Positions 11,301 to 20,799 are shown, counted from the stretch's first letter. The stretch: 64,000 bases of DNA from Ligula intestinalis (GCA_036362985.1 JAYGXS010000010.1:14497317-14561316); one strand, 5' to 3'. Notes: generated by a model from the letters alone, not told the origin. Program-made: numbers and translations.

Positions 11301-12069
11301 CAAAAGTGCCTCGAAGTTTTTCGAAAAAGATAAACGGGGAGGACACTTAGAAACAAAGAAGCAAATAAAGCGATTGCAGAAAACATATGTCAGGCGGGTA
11401 CAGCAGTCAAAACCAGCAGGTAAACTATAAAAAATCAAACCTTCGCTGGAGCCGGTGTGATCTGATCTTCTTTTATAACGCCTTGTGACTTCAGTAGTTG
11501 GTATGCTTCGCCGATTTTTGGATACTTCTCGCCCAGATCGCGATTCCAGGTGACGAGGAGTTCGATACACTTGCTTTTTACAAGCTTTGAAGTAGAGTCA
11601 CCTAGGTGCTAGCAACGGCAAAATGTGAAAATGTTAAAAGACTCAGTAAACCTACTTGATCATTTTAGTAGCATTTATCTGTGAATATATTTGGCCACAA
11701 AAGGTTAATATCACCAGCAGAGGAAACAAAAACAGGGAAAGTATTTGAACAGTAAAGTACCTTTGGAGAGAGTACTTTGATTAACTCGTTCAGAAACCGG
11801 AATTTTCCTAGTTCTGAAAGAAAACGAGGACCGCAATTTTGAACGCACATATCCAGGATCTACAAACGCGAAGGTAGGAATTATGAGCACGCAAACATAG
11901 GAACACACCGTCAGGGCACCAATGGCTTCCTTTTCCTGTGGTGATTGAACCTTGTGAGCAAGAACTCGAAGGGCAGTTTCTGGGGCCGTGGGGTCAGTGT
12001 TGATAAGTTCAAATATTCTACTGTAGGAGTCGGTGTTTACATGAGTCAGCAAGGGACTAGTGACTTCGG
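1964..12069 (-). CDS. GGA: GGA-type clathrin adaptor (VHS-GAT-hinge), partial, eight exons
   Basis: Eight minus-strand exons join in phase: 12069-11909, 11859-11761, 11608-11441, 10485-10423, 10356-10276, 7175-7038, 3203-3119 and 2389-1964, giving about 407 residues. The order is VHS domain (exons 1-3), linker (exon 4), GAT domain (exons 5-7 and the start of 8) and hinge (exon 8). VHS motifs GKFRFLNELIK and AYQLLKSQG and GAT motif LAKLLKSRNPDDLQ resemble animal GGAs much more than TOM1, HRS or STAM. Known for the family: GGAs are recruited by ARF-GTP to trans-Golgi membranes, bind DXXLL sorting signals through VHS, and recruit clathrin through hinge and ear. The exon before 12069 (start codon and first VHS helix) is not found. 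The last exon ends in a strong donor, so hinge and gamma-ear continue beyond the window's left edge or were missed. Intron sizes are 49, 152, 955, 66, 3100, 3834 and 729 bp; the large ones hold transposons. Confidence 0.9.
2390..2660 (-). other. Long polypyrimidine tract upstream of the GGA hinge exon
   Basis: The plus strand is purine-rich (GGA, GAA and a run of about a dozen G). Read on the minus strand it is some 250 bases of near-continuous C and T ending at the acceptor of the hinge exon. It translates as an open frame of Ser, Pro, Leu and Phe, which is an artefact of composition. Confidence 0.7.
3119..3203 (-). CDS. GGA: GGA exon: GAT three-helix bundle, second part
   Basis: This 85-bp exon follows acceptor cattctag and ends one base into a codon at donor gtaggt. 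It encodes EIAATIKKARPALFQLATTE then EADQAEVL. The RPALFQLA segment matches RPTLFRLA in human GGA1. Its terminal G joins CC of the next exon to give Ala, rebuilding an AEIV segment equivalent to vertebrate AEIL. This joint phase match supports both exons. Confidence 0.9.
3276..3298. repeat. GAG microsatellite
   Basis: Six or so tandem GAG/GGA units within the GGA intron, upstream of exon 3203-3119. Confidence 0.85.
3541..4298. repeat. Inverted repeat pair with hammerhead-like core
   Basis: The segment 3541-3634, read on the minus strand, matches 4206-4298 on the plus strand over about 93 bases. Both begin gctcac, then gtctctgatgatgg, cttgtacgag, ccgaaag, and end in ttcttt. Each arm holds CTGATGA (3617-3623 minus, 4217-4223 plus) and a downstream GAAAG (3593-3597 minus, 4243-4247 plus). 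In the left arm the bases between can form a six-pair stem. The 570-base spacer shows no known protein. Confidence 0.6.
4693..5619 (+). pseudogene. Reverse transcriptase domain of Jockey-like LINE
   Basis: Motifs in order: SYRPIALLSLLAKILERLV (motif 2a region), a stop where FRSGR would be expected (4999-5001), VAVSIDLSRAFDCIRHDQL (motif A), CSVPQGSVLSPTLFN (motif B) and SYADDVTFF (motif C; YADD at 5365-5376). The catalytic residues are intact although the frame is not. After VRKPKLPG about 20 codons seem deleted. High GC relative to surrounding sequence marks it as inserted. Confidence 0.88.
5620..6425 (+). pseudogene. C-terminal region of Jockey-like LINE ORF2
   Basis: The coding path shifts frame twice. 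Segments KVLKALAGKSWGCAKET, then ADLRTITGCYKMSPIDHLYA, then a long frame from 5847 ending GVSPHDCRHLFACSA and a stop at 6423-6425. The VSPHDxRHLF segment is the usual C-terminal Cys/His region of this LINE group, here reduced. Confidence 0.78.
6443..6464. repeat. (CA)n tail of the LINE
   Basis: About ten CA units directly after the ORF2 stop, typical of the microsatellite 3' end of Jockey-like elements. Confidence 0.85.
6545..6685 (+). repeat. SINE family S2 fragment
   Basis: Contains ggttcggaccccggatgag, followed by gctgatgactgaccatgcc and ccagtctcccttg. These words recur at about ten places in the window with a tRNA-like head. The copy is degenerate. Confidence 0.6.
7038..7175 (-). CDS. 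GGA: GGA exon: GAT three-helix bundle, first part
   Basis: This 46-codon exon has acceptor gcatttcag and donor gtgcgt, phase 0. It encodes EDAKLERRSRRALEMKTLQ and continues LLEEMLKHVQPG, matching the GGA segment that begins EDEARIQKV and includes NNNVRLLSEML. Family knowledge: this bundle binds ubiquitin and Rabaptin-5. The following 3.8 kb intron holds a Jockey-like LINE in the opposite orientation and a SINE fragment. Confidence 0.9.
7176..9376. other. GGA intron sequence without recognised genes
   Basis: This is part of the 3.1 kb intron. It contains a G-rich stretch with GAG runs around 7860-7900. The open frames on both strands lack conserved motifs. Confidence 0.55.
9377..9652. mobile_element. 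pogo/Tigger-like MITE
   Basis: The left terminus cagtagagcctcgggtgac is preceded by TA. The right terminus read inward on the minus strand is caatgtgacctcggttaacg, matching 14-15 of the first 22 bases. The cctcggt-taacgagtt core is the signature of pogo/Tigger terminal repeats. The 276-bp length and absence of a transposase make it non-autonomous. Confidence 0.65.
10276..10356 (-). CDS. GGA: GGA exon: N-terminal GAT helices (ARF-binding hook)
   Basis: This 27-codon exon has acceptor tttacag and donor gtgagt, phase 0 at both ends. LAKLLKSRNPDDLQRANEII is close to human GGA3 LAKLLKSKNPDDLQEANKLI. In the family this helix-loop-helix binds ARF1-GTP, which places the adaptor on Golgi membranes. 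A 3.1 kb intron carrying a pogo/Tigger-like MITE follows. Confidence 0.92.
10423..10485 (-). CDS. GGA: GGA micro-exon: VHS-GAT linker
   Basis: This 21-codon exon is too short to stand out as an open frame. It starts after a C-rich acceptor ending ccctag and stops at a gtaggt donor, keeping phase 0. It encodes ARGDEEHSSRSSIFENSRHA plus E, corresponding to the acidic linker segment (DDEEKSK-like) just before the GAT domain in vertebrate GGAs. The next intron is only 66 bp. Confidence 0.8.
10736..10892 (-). repeat. tRNA-derived SINE, family S2 (best copy)
   Basis: Read on the minus strand it begins with a tRNA-like head: box A region gtggctcaattgttagagcg and box B region gcgagttcgagcctc, followed by a CACCA-like end. 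The body then contains tgactggctg and aagccagaagtggccattc. The polymerase III boxes support a SINE rather than a tRNA gene because the body recurs elsewhere. Confidence 0.75.
10925..11170 (+). repeat. SINE family S2, head-to-head with the previous copy
   Basis: Contains tgactgatgacggcttataa, then gccagaagaggctattcc, ccagtctttcttg and a tail ending in cggtcggtgaacgctcatta. It faces away from the minus-strand copy across about 30 bases, within one GGA intron. Confidence 0.7.
11441..11608 (-). CDS. GGA: GGA exon: C-terminal VHS domain and start of linker
   Basis: This 56-codon exon is in phase 0 at both ends (acceptor ttgctag, donor gtttga). It encodes HLGDSTSKLVKSKCIELLV followed by WNRDLGEKYPKIGEAYQLL and KSQGVIKED, matching the last VHS helices of GGAs, including the Lys of the KIGEAY segment. 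It ends in a Pro/Ala-rich linker (ITPAPAK). The downstream intron is 955 bp and contains a head-to-head pair of tRNA-derived SINE copies. Confidence 0.92.
11761..11859 (-). CDS. GGA: GGA exon: central VHS domain
   Basis: This 33-codon exon is in phase 0 at both ends, with acceptor tttgtag and donor gtactt. It carries the most conserved VHS segment of GGAs, GKFRFLNELIKVLSPK, nearly identical to vertebrate GGAs. The preceding NCGPRF replaces the vertebrate SCGKRF, so one lysine near the ligand groove is a proline here. The intron on its 5' side is only 49 bp. Confidence 0.92.
11909..12069 (-). CDS. GGA: GGA exon: N-terminal half of VHS domain
   Basis: This is the first exon I can place. It begins after a T-rich acceptor ending in tag, two bases into a codon, and ends before a gtgtgt donor in phase 0. 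The translation includes LRVLAHKVQSPQEKEAIGALT, which aligns with the human GGA1 stretch around LLAHKIQSPQEWEAIQALT. The upstream exon should supply a start codon and a codon ending in CC (a Thr would match the human RATNP region). It is not recognisable in the window. Confidence 0.88.
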
Positions 12070-12527
12070 CTAAAAAAAGAATTACGAGTAAAATAAATAT
12101 CTCGGGGGAAGTAAAACCATGTATCCAGGGTGAAATACATGCATGCATAATACATATAGAAGAAGCTTTGCGACCGGAAATTTCTCCTGGTCAGACATCC
12201 AAGTATGCAGAATATGGGACAACATTTATAAATCCAATCTGGATGCCCCCTTTGATTTGCACAGCTGTGTTCAGTTAACTCAAACAAGGCTCATAGTCTG
12301 GCATACAATTGGTACGCATCCGAAATTCCTTAGTGTAGCGTAAAAGCTGTCCTATGCCTTTGTGGCATATTCGCGATGTTTAGATACTTCATTAGTTAAT
12401 AAAAATATGTACACCAGAATGCTTCAGCTTCATAGTTGTGTTGAGGGCTTCGGATAGCCATTAAGAAGGTATAAGGTAGCAGTGCAAAAGTTGAGCTTAA
12501 AGTGTCCTTGTGGTGTTAATACTAATC

Positions 12528-12660
12528 TGACACTCGTTCACCCCCTCTCCGCTCATTCTTGTTGATTAACATTCATCCCTACCTTATCACACTCGTTGAT
12601 TACCGTTCACCCCTACCTTCTTACACTCGTTAATTAACATTCACCCCTGCCTCCCTACGA
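12528..12660 (+). repeat. Tandem repeat of about 35 bp
   Basis: Three imperfect units beginning acactcgttgattaac with a cattcacccctacctt continuation; unit starts include about 12588 and 12623. The same acactcgttgattaacgttc words occur beside SINE S2 at 10915-10940. It lies just upstream of the gag gene and could be part of its 5' region. Confidence 0.6.
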
Positions 12661-12834
12661 ATGCTTGATGTTTGCTTATATAATCCTAAACGCTCTTTAT
12701 CCCTTTTTAGTTCGTGTACGACAATTATAAAATGAGTAAAGCCCCATTCTAGGGTACTCGACTGTTCGGCTATTGCGTACTGAATAACTCGACCATATCC
12801 CAATAACGACAATTTACTCATCTTATAACTCAGA

Positions 12835-13660
12835 ATGGACCGACTCCTCAAACCAGAACGATTTGATGTGGATCCGAATTCTCCGGACGCTTCCAAACAA
12901 TGGAATCGCTGGTTCTGCACATTCGAGAACTTTATGACAACTATCGAAAGCTTAAGGCCAAACAAATTGAGTATCCTGACCAACTACGTCTCTCCGACCG
13001 TTTGGGAGTACATCAACGAATGCACCGCTTCCGAAGATGCAATTAAGGCGCTGAAGGAGTTATATTCAACACCTAAAAACGAGATCTTCGCCCGCCACCT
13101 TCTGGCGACCTGTAAACAAGAGGGGTGGACAAACTCTCGATCAGTTTGCTCAGAAACTGAAGTCTCTGGCTAAATACTGTGAGTTCAAAGCAGTTACTGC
13201 ACAACAAAACCGGGATGACGCCATAAGAGATGCCTTTATTAGTGGTCTCTTATCTAACCAAATTCGACAAAGACTGCTGGAACAGAAAACCCTGGATTTT
13301 CAAACAGCGTTCGATCGAGCNNNNNNNNNNCTGCTGGAACAGAAAACCCTGGATTTTCAAACAGCGTTCGATCGAGCAAGATCTCTGGAATTAGCCGAAA
13401 AACAGTCTTTACCTTATAAAAATCGTCCAACAACTCGACCATATCCCGATCACGACAGTCCTGTCGCTCCGAGAACAAAGGCGTACGTGTGTTTAAGTAT
13501 TAACGGGAATCCAACTATAACCATAATAACCGTCATTCTTATGGCATTCGGGGGAATGAATGGCCCCTGCACTGCAGTAAGGAATCGATTTGAAGCAAAC
13601 AATTTTATATGCGGTTGTATGGGCAAACGAAAAAGTATAATATTAGTCTATAGAGTCCAC
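12835..13660 (+). pseudogene. LTR-retrotransposon Gag, broken
   Basis: The ORF starts at an ATG with MDRLLKPERFDVDPNSPDAS and continues as a capsid-like helical protein (WNRWFCTFENFM). A one-base frameshift near 13121-13130 moves it to a second frame (LDQFAQKLKSLAKYCEF, then DAFISGLLSNQIRQRLLEQK). The stretch continues past a 10-N gap to about 13490. A region to 13660 has scattered Cys residues that could be a decayed zinc knuckle. No protease, reverse transcriptase or LTR was found downstream. The arrangement fits a Ty3/gypsy-type Gag, but the family is not certain. Confidence 0.7.
13321..13330. other. Assembly gap (10 N) flanked by identical 47-bp sequence
   Basis: The 47 bases 13274-13320 and 13331-13377 are identical, on either side of the Ns. 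This is the pattern left when two overlapping contig ends are joined without being merged. Removing one copy and the Ns (57 bp) keeps the Gag frame. Confidence 0.93.
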
Positions 13661-13984
13661 TAGTCATGGATGCCGACAATTCGACCGTCCTATGCAACGC
13701 TATCCACCATCTGCACCATATGGAAGTAAGCATAGGACGGTGACTTGCGGGAAAAGTAGTTTGTAATCATAGCAGATTTGCGCAGCGTCTGTCGCACTTT
13801 ATATCCACCTGGGTCCAGTGGCAATAGAGAGTCAGTACTATTGGAGGCGGACTCAGGTTCACGAAAGCAACCAGTCCGTCTACGCGTGCCACGCGCAATA
13901 TGGCCTAGCACAATATACTGACGTTTTGAAAAGAGGCGACCCGGCTTCCACGTCCATGAGTGCCATAGAGGTCGCACTAGTAAG

Positions 13985-14165
13985 GGGCAATTGAGCTTGA
14001 CTCTCAGTCTGTCTGTCTGTCAGGCAGTCATTTCATATACACAAACACACAGACACATTAATGGCCGCGAGGACTGGGTTACCCGTCAGTTAATAGCCTT
14101 CCAAGTCACGACTTTTAGCGCTCCATTATAGTTTCAAGGCGCGTCAGATTTATTATAGCTAGTAA
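13985..14165 (+). repeat. Dispersed repeat C, copy 1
   Basis: Contains ctctcagtctgtctgtctgt, a CA-rich stretch, then ccttccaagtcacgactttt and aaggcgcgtcagatttatta. The same order of words is found at 20800-20970. No coding potential is recognised. Confidence 0.55.
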
Positions 14166-14833
14166 TGCGCTGATATGCCGTGGTGATTAATGTCGCTTGC
14201 AAAATGCCTGGACTACGGTTGTTCCGACAGATTTTAAGAACAAAATACTCTAGTCTTCCAAGTTCGTATAAAAAGAACTCGGTGGATAAAAAAGTTGATG
14301 TTGCTGACGCTTTAAGTAAGAACAAGCCCCATCACTTTTCCTTTTTACTTGGTACGGCTGTCACTTATGCTGTTCCGTACTTTACCCCTCTAGGCATGCG
14401 AATTTGCGGCAACGAATCACGAATGCTTCACCAATTTTTTTCCCGCCAGCGACAAACACGGAAAACTGAAGGTCTAAGTGTTAGGATGGCCTAACGAACA
14501 GCCTTAGCAAGCAGTAGTTTGTTAGCCATGACCACAACCCAAGCAGGCTATCGATCGGCCTGCACGGGCGAATGTACAAAAGCCGTCAAATGATCGATAA
14601 TTCAGATTATAAACCACTGTCATCCACTGAGCCAAAGAACCAATGGGACTGGCCACCATTTCAGAAAAAAATCTGATTGGCTCAATGGACATAGTTACAC
14701 GCGTTGGTTTCTCTAAATTTCTTGTACATTGAACACTAAAAAACTTCTGCCATTGCACCCTTCTTGTCGTGTTCTGTCTTTTGGGACTCACAGAGGACGT
14801 CATTGGGCAGAAATATCTCGGCCTAGGCATTCA

Positions 14834-15165
14834 TTATAACACTAAGAACCTCTTCGGTGTCGTAACAAACTGAGTCCAGTCAGGTCTTGGCTTAACCTCT
14901 AAGACGCCTCCAGGTGGGCAGTAGCACTGGATCGAGAGCAGTGGCACTGAGCTTGACAGGGCGGCGATGAAGGTTTCCAAACCACCTCTGTTTTTTTCTT
15001 GGATGGCTTTTGATATTTCCACGATATTGTCGCAGTGAGGGCGGATTGCTTTATTTGAGGAGAAGTCGGTGAACTTCACTCCTAGGATTTTCTTCAGGCA
15101 GCAGCGTACCAGAGGGCTAATCGGAGGGATGCATGGTACACGCAAACCTTCGTGGCGTTGCAAAT
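14834..15165 (-). pseudogene. RTE-type LINE, 3' end remnant
   Basis: The minus-strand frame contains LKKILGVKFTDFSSNKAIRP and HCDNIVEISKAIQE, homologous to the RTE C-terminal segment also seen at 0.5 kb (RVKYTDFVSN). It continues with PPGGVLEVKPRPDW. It is a second, independent remnant of the same class in opposite orientation. Confidence 0.7.
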
Positions 15166-15169
15166 GTCA

Positions 15170-16800
15170 CGTTACAGCCATAGGCATTTCCGAAGAATTG
15201 AGAAACCCGACAAGCAGCATTGATTCCTGAGAGAATGTCATCCTTACTCTGGTAACAGCCTCGCCTTGGGGTATTTTAAAATGTGTACTTTTTTCATCTT
15301 GACGGCCAAAAATCCCGAAGGGTGCCTCTTCCTGGTCAGATATGCAGCACGAAAACTACTAGGCCTAACGTCCTGCCACGTGAGGTATGGATCCAAATCC
15401 TGATCGCGTGGGATTTCTCAATCTGCCTAGACTGCAAAATGACCATTTCGGATATTGCACTTGCGAAATGTGTATAACTGGCCAGAACATTGAGCGCAAT
15501 ATGCAAGCTAACGTATTGTCTATGCAGTTATTCCTAGTTTGTCTAACTAAACGTAGAGATGTCGCGTAGGGCACCCCTTTAGATGTGTCGAAAGGTACAT
15601 CGAATCTGGTTAGTAAACTTTGCTCTATTATTCAACGGCGAAAGCCGAATTTTGGGAGTCCAAGAACAATGTCCATATTGTTTGGGTTTGTAACCGACAA
15701 CTCTGGTAAAGGCATTAAATGTCGGGTAGTAACAGAGAAAACAAACCTAAACCATCTAAAAGGTCTTGCGTTTATAGGTTGAAATGCACTTGCGTTATTT
15801 TATTTAGTATGGACTCTTTCTCAAAACAGAAGAGGTGTACGGTGCTCTAAGTAGCAGTCGCAGGCAAACCACTGCTGCTTGCTCGTTTACGGCCTGATGT
15901 CCACAGCTGTGGCAGATTTACTGAATAGCCGCACTGTACATGCCGGTGCTTATGATACATGTGATATCGTCACAGGTCCAGATACCTTTGAGGGCTTGAA
16001 AGCTCCGCGGACAACGATTAAAAAGACGGTCACGTCGCTATGAATAATTGGCAAATCACAGGTCATTCATGTTTGTAACGCTGTCCACTTCTTGAAGCGG
16101 ACAATCGGTAAGTACAGGGACCGTCTTTCTCCGGTCAGAGTTAAATATTAGTTGTAGGGTTGTAGTTTGTAGATTGTTTACTAGAGATAGTCAATGTGTA
16201 CGTCGTGCTAACTTGGCGGTAGCACGGAATAATGGGGAATACAAATTGGTATTGGCCAATCTGCAACCTGATGCAATTTCGACATCATCAAAGACCGTAT
16301 GTTTTAGAAGTCAATAGACTGCATAATCAGGCCAGATGGACGTGAGGAAGCATTCCGTTCGAAGACTTCCCCGAAAATAAAAAGTATGCCAGCAAGATCG
16401 CGATGATATTAAGGTAGTTGGCCGCAATACCGTCAGCAGGACACAAGATTAAAAGGTACTTACAACATTAGAGGTACAGGTGGAAAACAGTCATATAGTT
16501 TGTTTAGGGAATCTTTGTTCGCTTTTACCATTGCCACTTCGATTTTTAAGAGAAATGTTCACTTAAACTAACATCTAACAGTGACGGGATCCTTCAAGAG
16601 TTTTTGCCATTGCAAAAATAAACTGCTTTTAGTGAGGTGGCTTCACACAGAACTGAAAAATATCAAGTGTCTTTGCAGATCTGCGTACGTCAACTGTCCA
16701 ACAATTCATTCAAAAGCAACTAGTGTTTGCTTTCCCGTTTTGTGATTATGAATCACTGGGACTATCTCGTTTGAGAGAGGGAAGCAGCAATAAGGCCTAC
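15170..16800. other. Unassigned AT-rich sequence
   Basis: There is no protein motif, tRNA-like head or clear repeat. Short open frames on both strands appear random. Confidence 0.5.
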
Positions 16801-16816
16801 GAACCTTTATTAAGAG

Positions 16817-16952
16817 GCCCCAGTGCGATATTTGGACCTCGGAGAGGAGGCAAACGTCCCTGTGACATTAACAGGAAGCTCGTATGATAGACCTTTGGGT
16901 ATCCACATCGAGGAACGTTCCGACAACGTCATGCGATACCAATGGTTTGAAG
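16817..16952 (+). CDS. Candidate internal exon, unknown protein
   Basis: The segment lies between an AG at 16815-16816 and a consensus donor (gtaagc at 16953). It encodes APVRYLDLGEEANVPVTLTG then SSYDRPLGIHIEERSDNVMR and YQWFEG. The composition, GC content and donor fit a real exon. The acceptor lacks a good pyrimidine tract, I recognise no family, and no neighbouring exons were found. The frame stays open past the donor to 17041. Confidence 0.3.
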
Positions 16953-17049
16953 GTAAGCCATTCAGCTTGAACAGCACTTGCTCAATCAATTACGAGGGCT
17001 ACCGGTTGCGTTTCCTAATTACCGACGCTATTATTTATTGATTGTTTAT

Positions 17050-19540
17050 TCGGGGGTGTTGCATTTTACTAATTTTATAAAATATCACTTCGTTCAGAAA
17101 AATTGTTGAATATGATTGATAGACAACGGCTTCCTACATCGTTTCACAGCCTCTCTCTATCTCTTATGTCTCAGGCATCGCCACGTCAGTCAACTATAAA
17201 TAGTTATACATTTTCTGAAGTGAAAAAAATAAGTCAGGGCACAAAACGTACAAAGCTATGTCCGAATAAGTTTTAGTGGTCATTGAAAGTAGGAACGTAC
17301 GAAGGTAAAATATAGACTTTATCAAGTATGCTGTGTCATTAAAATATGTCTAAGTATCCACATGCAGTAACCAGTAGCCGGATGTGATTTTGACAAAGTA
17401 AAGGTCTATTCTCATTCAGTAATAGAGGGGTCATATGTTAAAAAGTGGGTACACTTACTGATCAGATTTTCGAGACTGTTAGTGGCATTTGTCAAAACTT
17501 GGTTAGCCATGGACTAAACATAAAATACCAAGTAAACGTTCTTGCGCAATGTTTTTTTTACGGTTAAAGACGTCCTCTAAGAACAAGGTAAGGGCGCCTC
17601 CTCGAGAAAGAAGGAAAATAAACACAGAAAATGACGCGCCACTCCCCAACTGCGATGCAAAGAGAGTTGCGGAGAAAGCTTATTCGAAGTTGTAACACAT
17701 AAATAAGCTCAGTTAAACCATTCCTCAAGATTTGCGATATTGCCAAAGAACAAAAGATAATTTATGGACTCGAAAGAATCAAAATAATCCCATTGACTTA
17801 GTTAAGAAATAAAAAGGTTATAAAATTAATATCAGTATTGGAGTTTAAAGGGTAAAATCGTTTGCTCCGAGGATAGATCTTCAGATTTCTCGTGTATTTG
17901 ATGATATTTGAACATATTATTACGGTTCACCTAGAATAGAAACAAATTGCTGCATTAAACTGGAGGAAGGAGCTGTGCCAGTTGGATGAATTACAAACGA
18001 TTTTTATTAGGTAGCTACCAGATCGTTATGAACGGACTTTTTTAGAATGTACCCTTTACAGTTGAATAAGTAGATTGGATTGGTGCATAGTCACCTTCAA
18101 ATATGTAATCGATACCATTGGCAAAAGACATATCCAAAATTTCAATGTTTCTCTTCGCTGAAGAGATCGTCCAGAACGGATTTGAAAGAAGTAATAACAT
18201 CCTGATATAAGGGAAACACGGAATCAAAATTTTGAACGTCAGTTTATTTTGGTAAGTTTTAAATATAAGGCACTTATATTATCATAAAAATTTGATCCCG
18301 AAACCAATTCAAATACAACGTAAAATTTCCTAGCAGTGCTCGATGATGAGCTGGGATATACTGACTTGCCCGAGACAAATAAATTGAAGGTTAAACTCTT
18401 CATAGACAGAAGGAACCATTTAGTCACACATAGTTTTTTTTTAATTTAGGATCTGACAAACAGAAGGAAACCATCAACACGACCTTCATTTACTTGAGAG
18501 TGAAATCAACGCCTTCTACAGAAAAGAAAATGCATGGAACCAGTTAATTGGTTCAAGATTCCGTTCTGTATGTTATCCCAGAGGTAATTTCGAAAATAAA
18601 AGTTCGATGTCCGCAAGGTAACACGTTCTATATCATGAAGCGTTATGAGTGAGCGAAATCATTTGCGAGCGGTTATATGTCCATACTCGTTCACTACCTG
18701 GAGAATAATTGCCAGTATTTCCTGAAGTGTTAGTCGCCGGAACATCTGTAAGAATTCGTTGAGAGCGAAGTTTTACACTTTAAAATATTCGATTGAAAAG
18801 GTCAAGGGCAGTAACAGCCATCATATACACAACACCGAACTAAAACAGTCAGTAAAAACTCGATAAAATGCAGAAGAACGATGAAGAAGGATATCCGGTA
18901 TAAGTGAAGGGCCCAAAACGGGAATGTTGATGACCGTCCCTCCATCACGTTTAATCTTGTGTATCCTAAAACTTCAGCCCATCTCGCCAGTGCTTCGCGT
19001 CCTTTAGGGAAGAACAGTTCAGTAAACTTAAAAATTTAGTGCACGGGAACCACATTCTTATTATTTATAAGCTGACTACACCAGATGCCAAAGTACAAAA
19101 GAGAGAGAGTTGGAAAAAGATCGCGCTCTTCGCTTCAGCATATTTTTGAACTGGGCGAAGTAGCCGAAGCACTAAAGGCCTTACTACCTTGACGGCAGGG
19201 AGAAAATAAGTTAGAATGAACACAATCCATAGCTCTTAAATTTGCAGCAGCTAGAATGGAACGATCCTGACTCCTTTTTCCCAAAAGCTTAAAGATTAAA
19301 GGTTCAAACAGAGGGTATTTTCTTCTGACTAGCAGCTAGTAGCGAGGCTGATATATGCCTTAACCGGTGCAGTCTCTAGCTGTTTAACAGAAACAGAAAA
19401 TGACGTTCGAAAATAGGCGTCCTCGCGTTCGTAGAGTAACGACTAGTGGTATTCGAAACAAAAATGTATAATATCTTTGCACTTCTGTGGAATTCTGATT
19501 GGATATGTAACTAGCGGATTTGCCGAGCCTTGACATATTG
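17050..19540. other. Unassigned AT-rich sequence
   Basis: No coding or RNA feature could be supported. Long A/T runs and no repeat relation to other parts of the window were noticed. Confidence 0.5.
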
Positions 19541-20546
19541 ACCGTCTTTTGACCACTTATGATGATCCTGCAGCCTACGCTCGTCTTTTGTTTGAGTCAG
19601 AAAATATTTCTACACCGCCTGATATCCTGAACGTAGGTATCTTAATGTCATCTCATTTCAACCGTCGTCTGTGCTGGATGAATGTTGTGTGCGCTTTCGC
19701 TATGTTCCCAGCTAAACTGATAACCTTCTTGTTAACAAAACTCTATCCAAGGTTTAAGCGAAGGTTAATATCTGCACATCATGGCCAAATTGTCTTGAGT
19801 AAACCGTGCCACGTGTGTTAAGACGGGGTGCTCGTCGTTTACTTGCAGCTACTCATACATTTATAAAGGTCTTCAGTTTTTTTCTTCCAATGCTTACGGT
19901 TATATCCATACCCTCATCTTGGCTGCACTTCGATCAAATCACTCTGTCTGTTTGCCCATCTAGTTAAACCTGAATGTTTCTAGATGAGGAGGCTTTCCCT
20001 TCCTCTTGTACCGACGAAAGTTTTAAGACAATTTTTGGTTTGGTTTTAGTGCGAAGGCTCATTTTGTTTGAAAGACCTCATAAATTCAACGATACAATTG
20101 CATGTCACGCTTTGTGGGCTCTTTCAGAACCCATAGGTGAACCAGGATTGCAATTCCCGAAGTAACTGACTCCTCTCCCGAGGTACTTCCGTTGAGCATT
20201 AGTGACTTAGAATTTTTTTACCTCCCTAGATATTTTGTTTGTGTCGCCTTTTGAGGACCTTGCTTATTCTCAGAGCGTTCATCCGCAGATTTTTCGTCTT
20301 TTTTCTACGCTACCTTATTCATCACAGATATTGTTTGGTGGTCAAAAGGCGTATTCTCTTTATTTTCCTTGCGTGAATGGTGCAGATAATTTGTCGAGTC
20401 ACTGTCAACCGTTCCACCCCATACTTAAATCAATCGCATCAGAATTTTCAATTTTCAGACACAAAGGTACCAGGTCCCACTTATGGCATTTTCTACCTAT
20501 AATTGCAGCCCAAATACACAGGACAGTTCGACCCTTGGTTTCAACG

Positions 20547-20763
20547 ATGTCCACCGAGGGCTTCAACGAGTTGGAACAACGCAGGGGCTTCCGCGAGATA
20601 TACAACGAAAGCAGACTCGCGGAGAATCTGCTTTCCTCTTTGCCCACTCCCTCGCCGGGACCCAGTTATCTAGACAAAGGCACGAAGGACGTAGATGCGG
20701 GAGGGCACAGATGGCCGGCGCGACCAACACTCGACACGCGTACCACCAGTATATCTCACCAGG
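20547..20763 (+). CDS. Candidate 5' coding exon, unknown protein
   Basis: An ATG at 20547 opens a hydrophilic frame starting MSTEGFNELEQRRGFREIYN and continuing ESRLAENLLSSLPTPSPGPS. It ends at a possible donor (cag, then gtaggc at 20764). The GC-rich, charged N-terminus stands out from its surroundings. The frame upstream is open to 20235. The distal part borders repeat C, so it could be partly repeat-derived. No family is recognised. Confidence 0.3.
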
Positions 20764-20799
20764 TAGGCTACTAACTGGGAGCACCATAAAAGCCATGTA

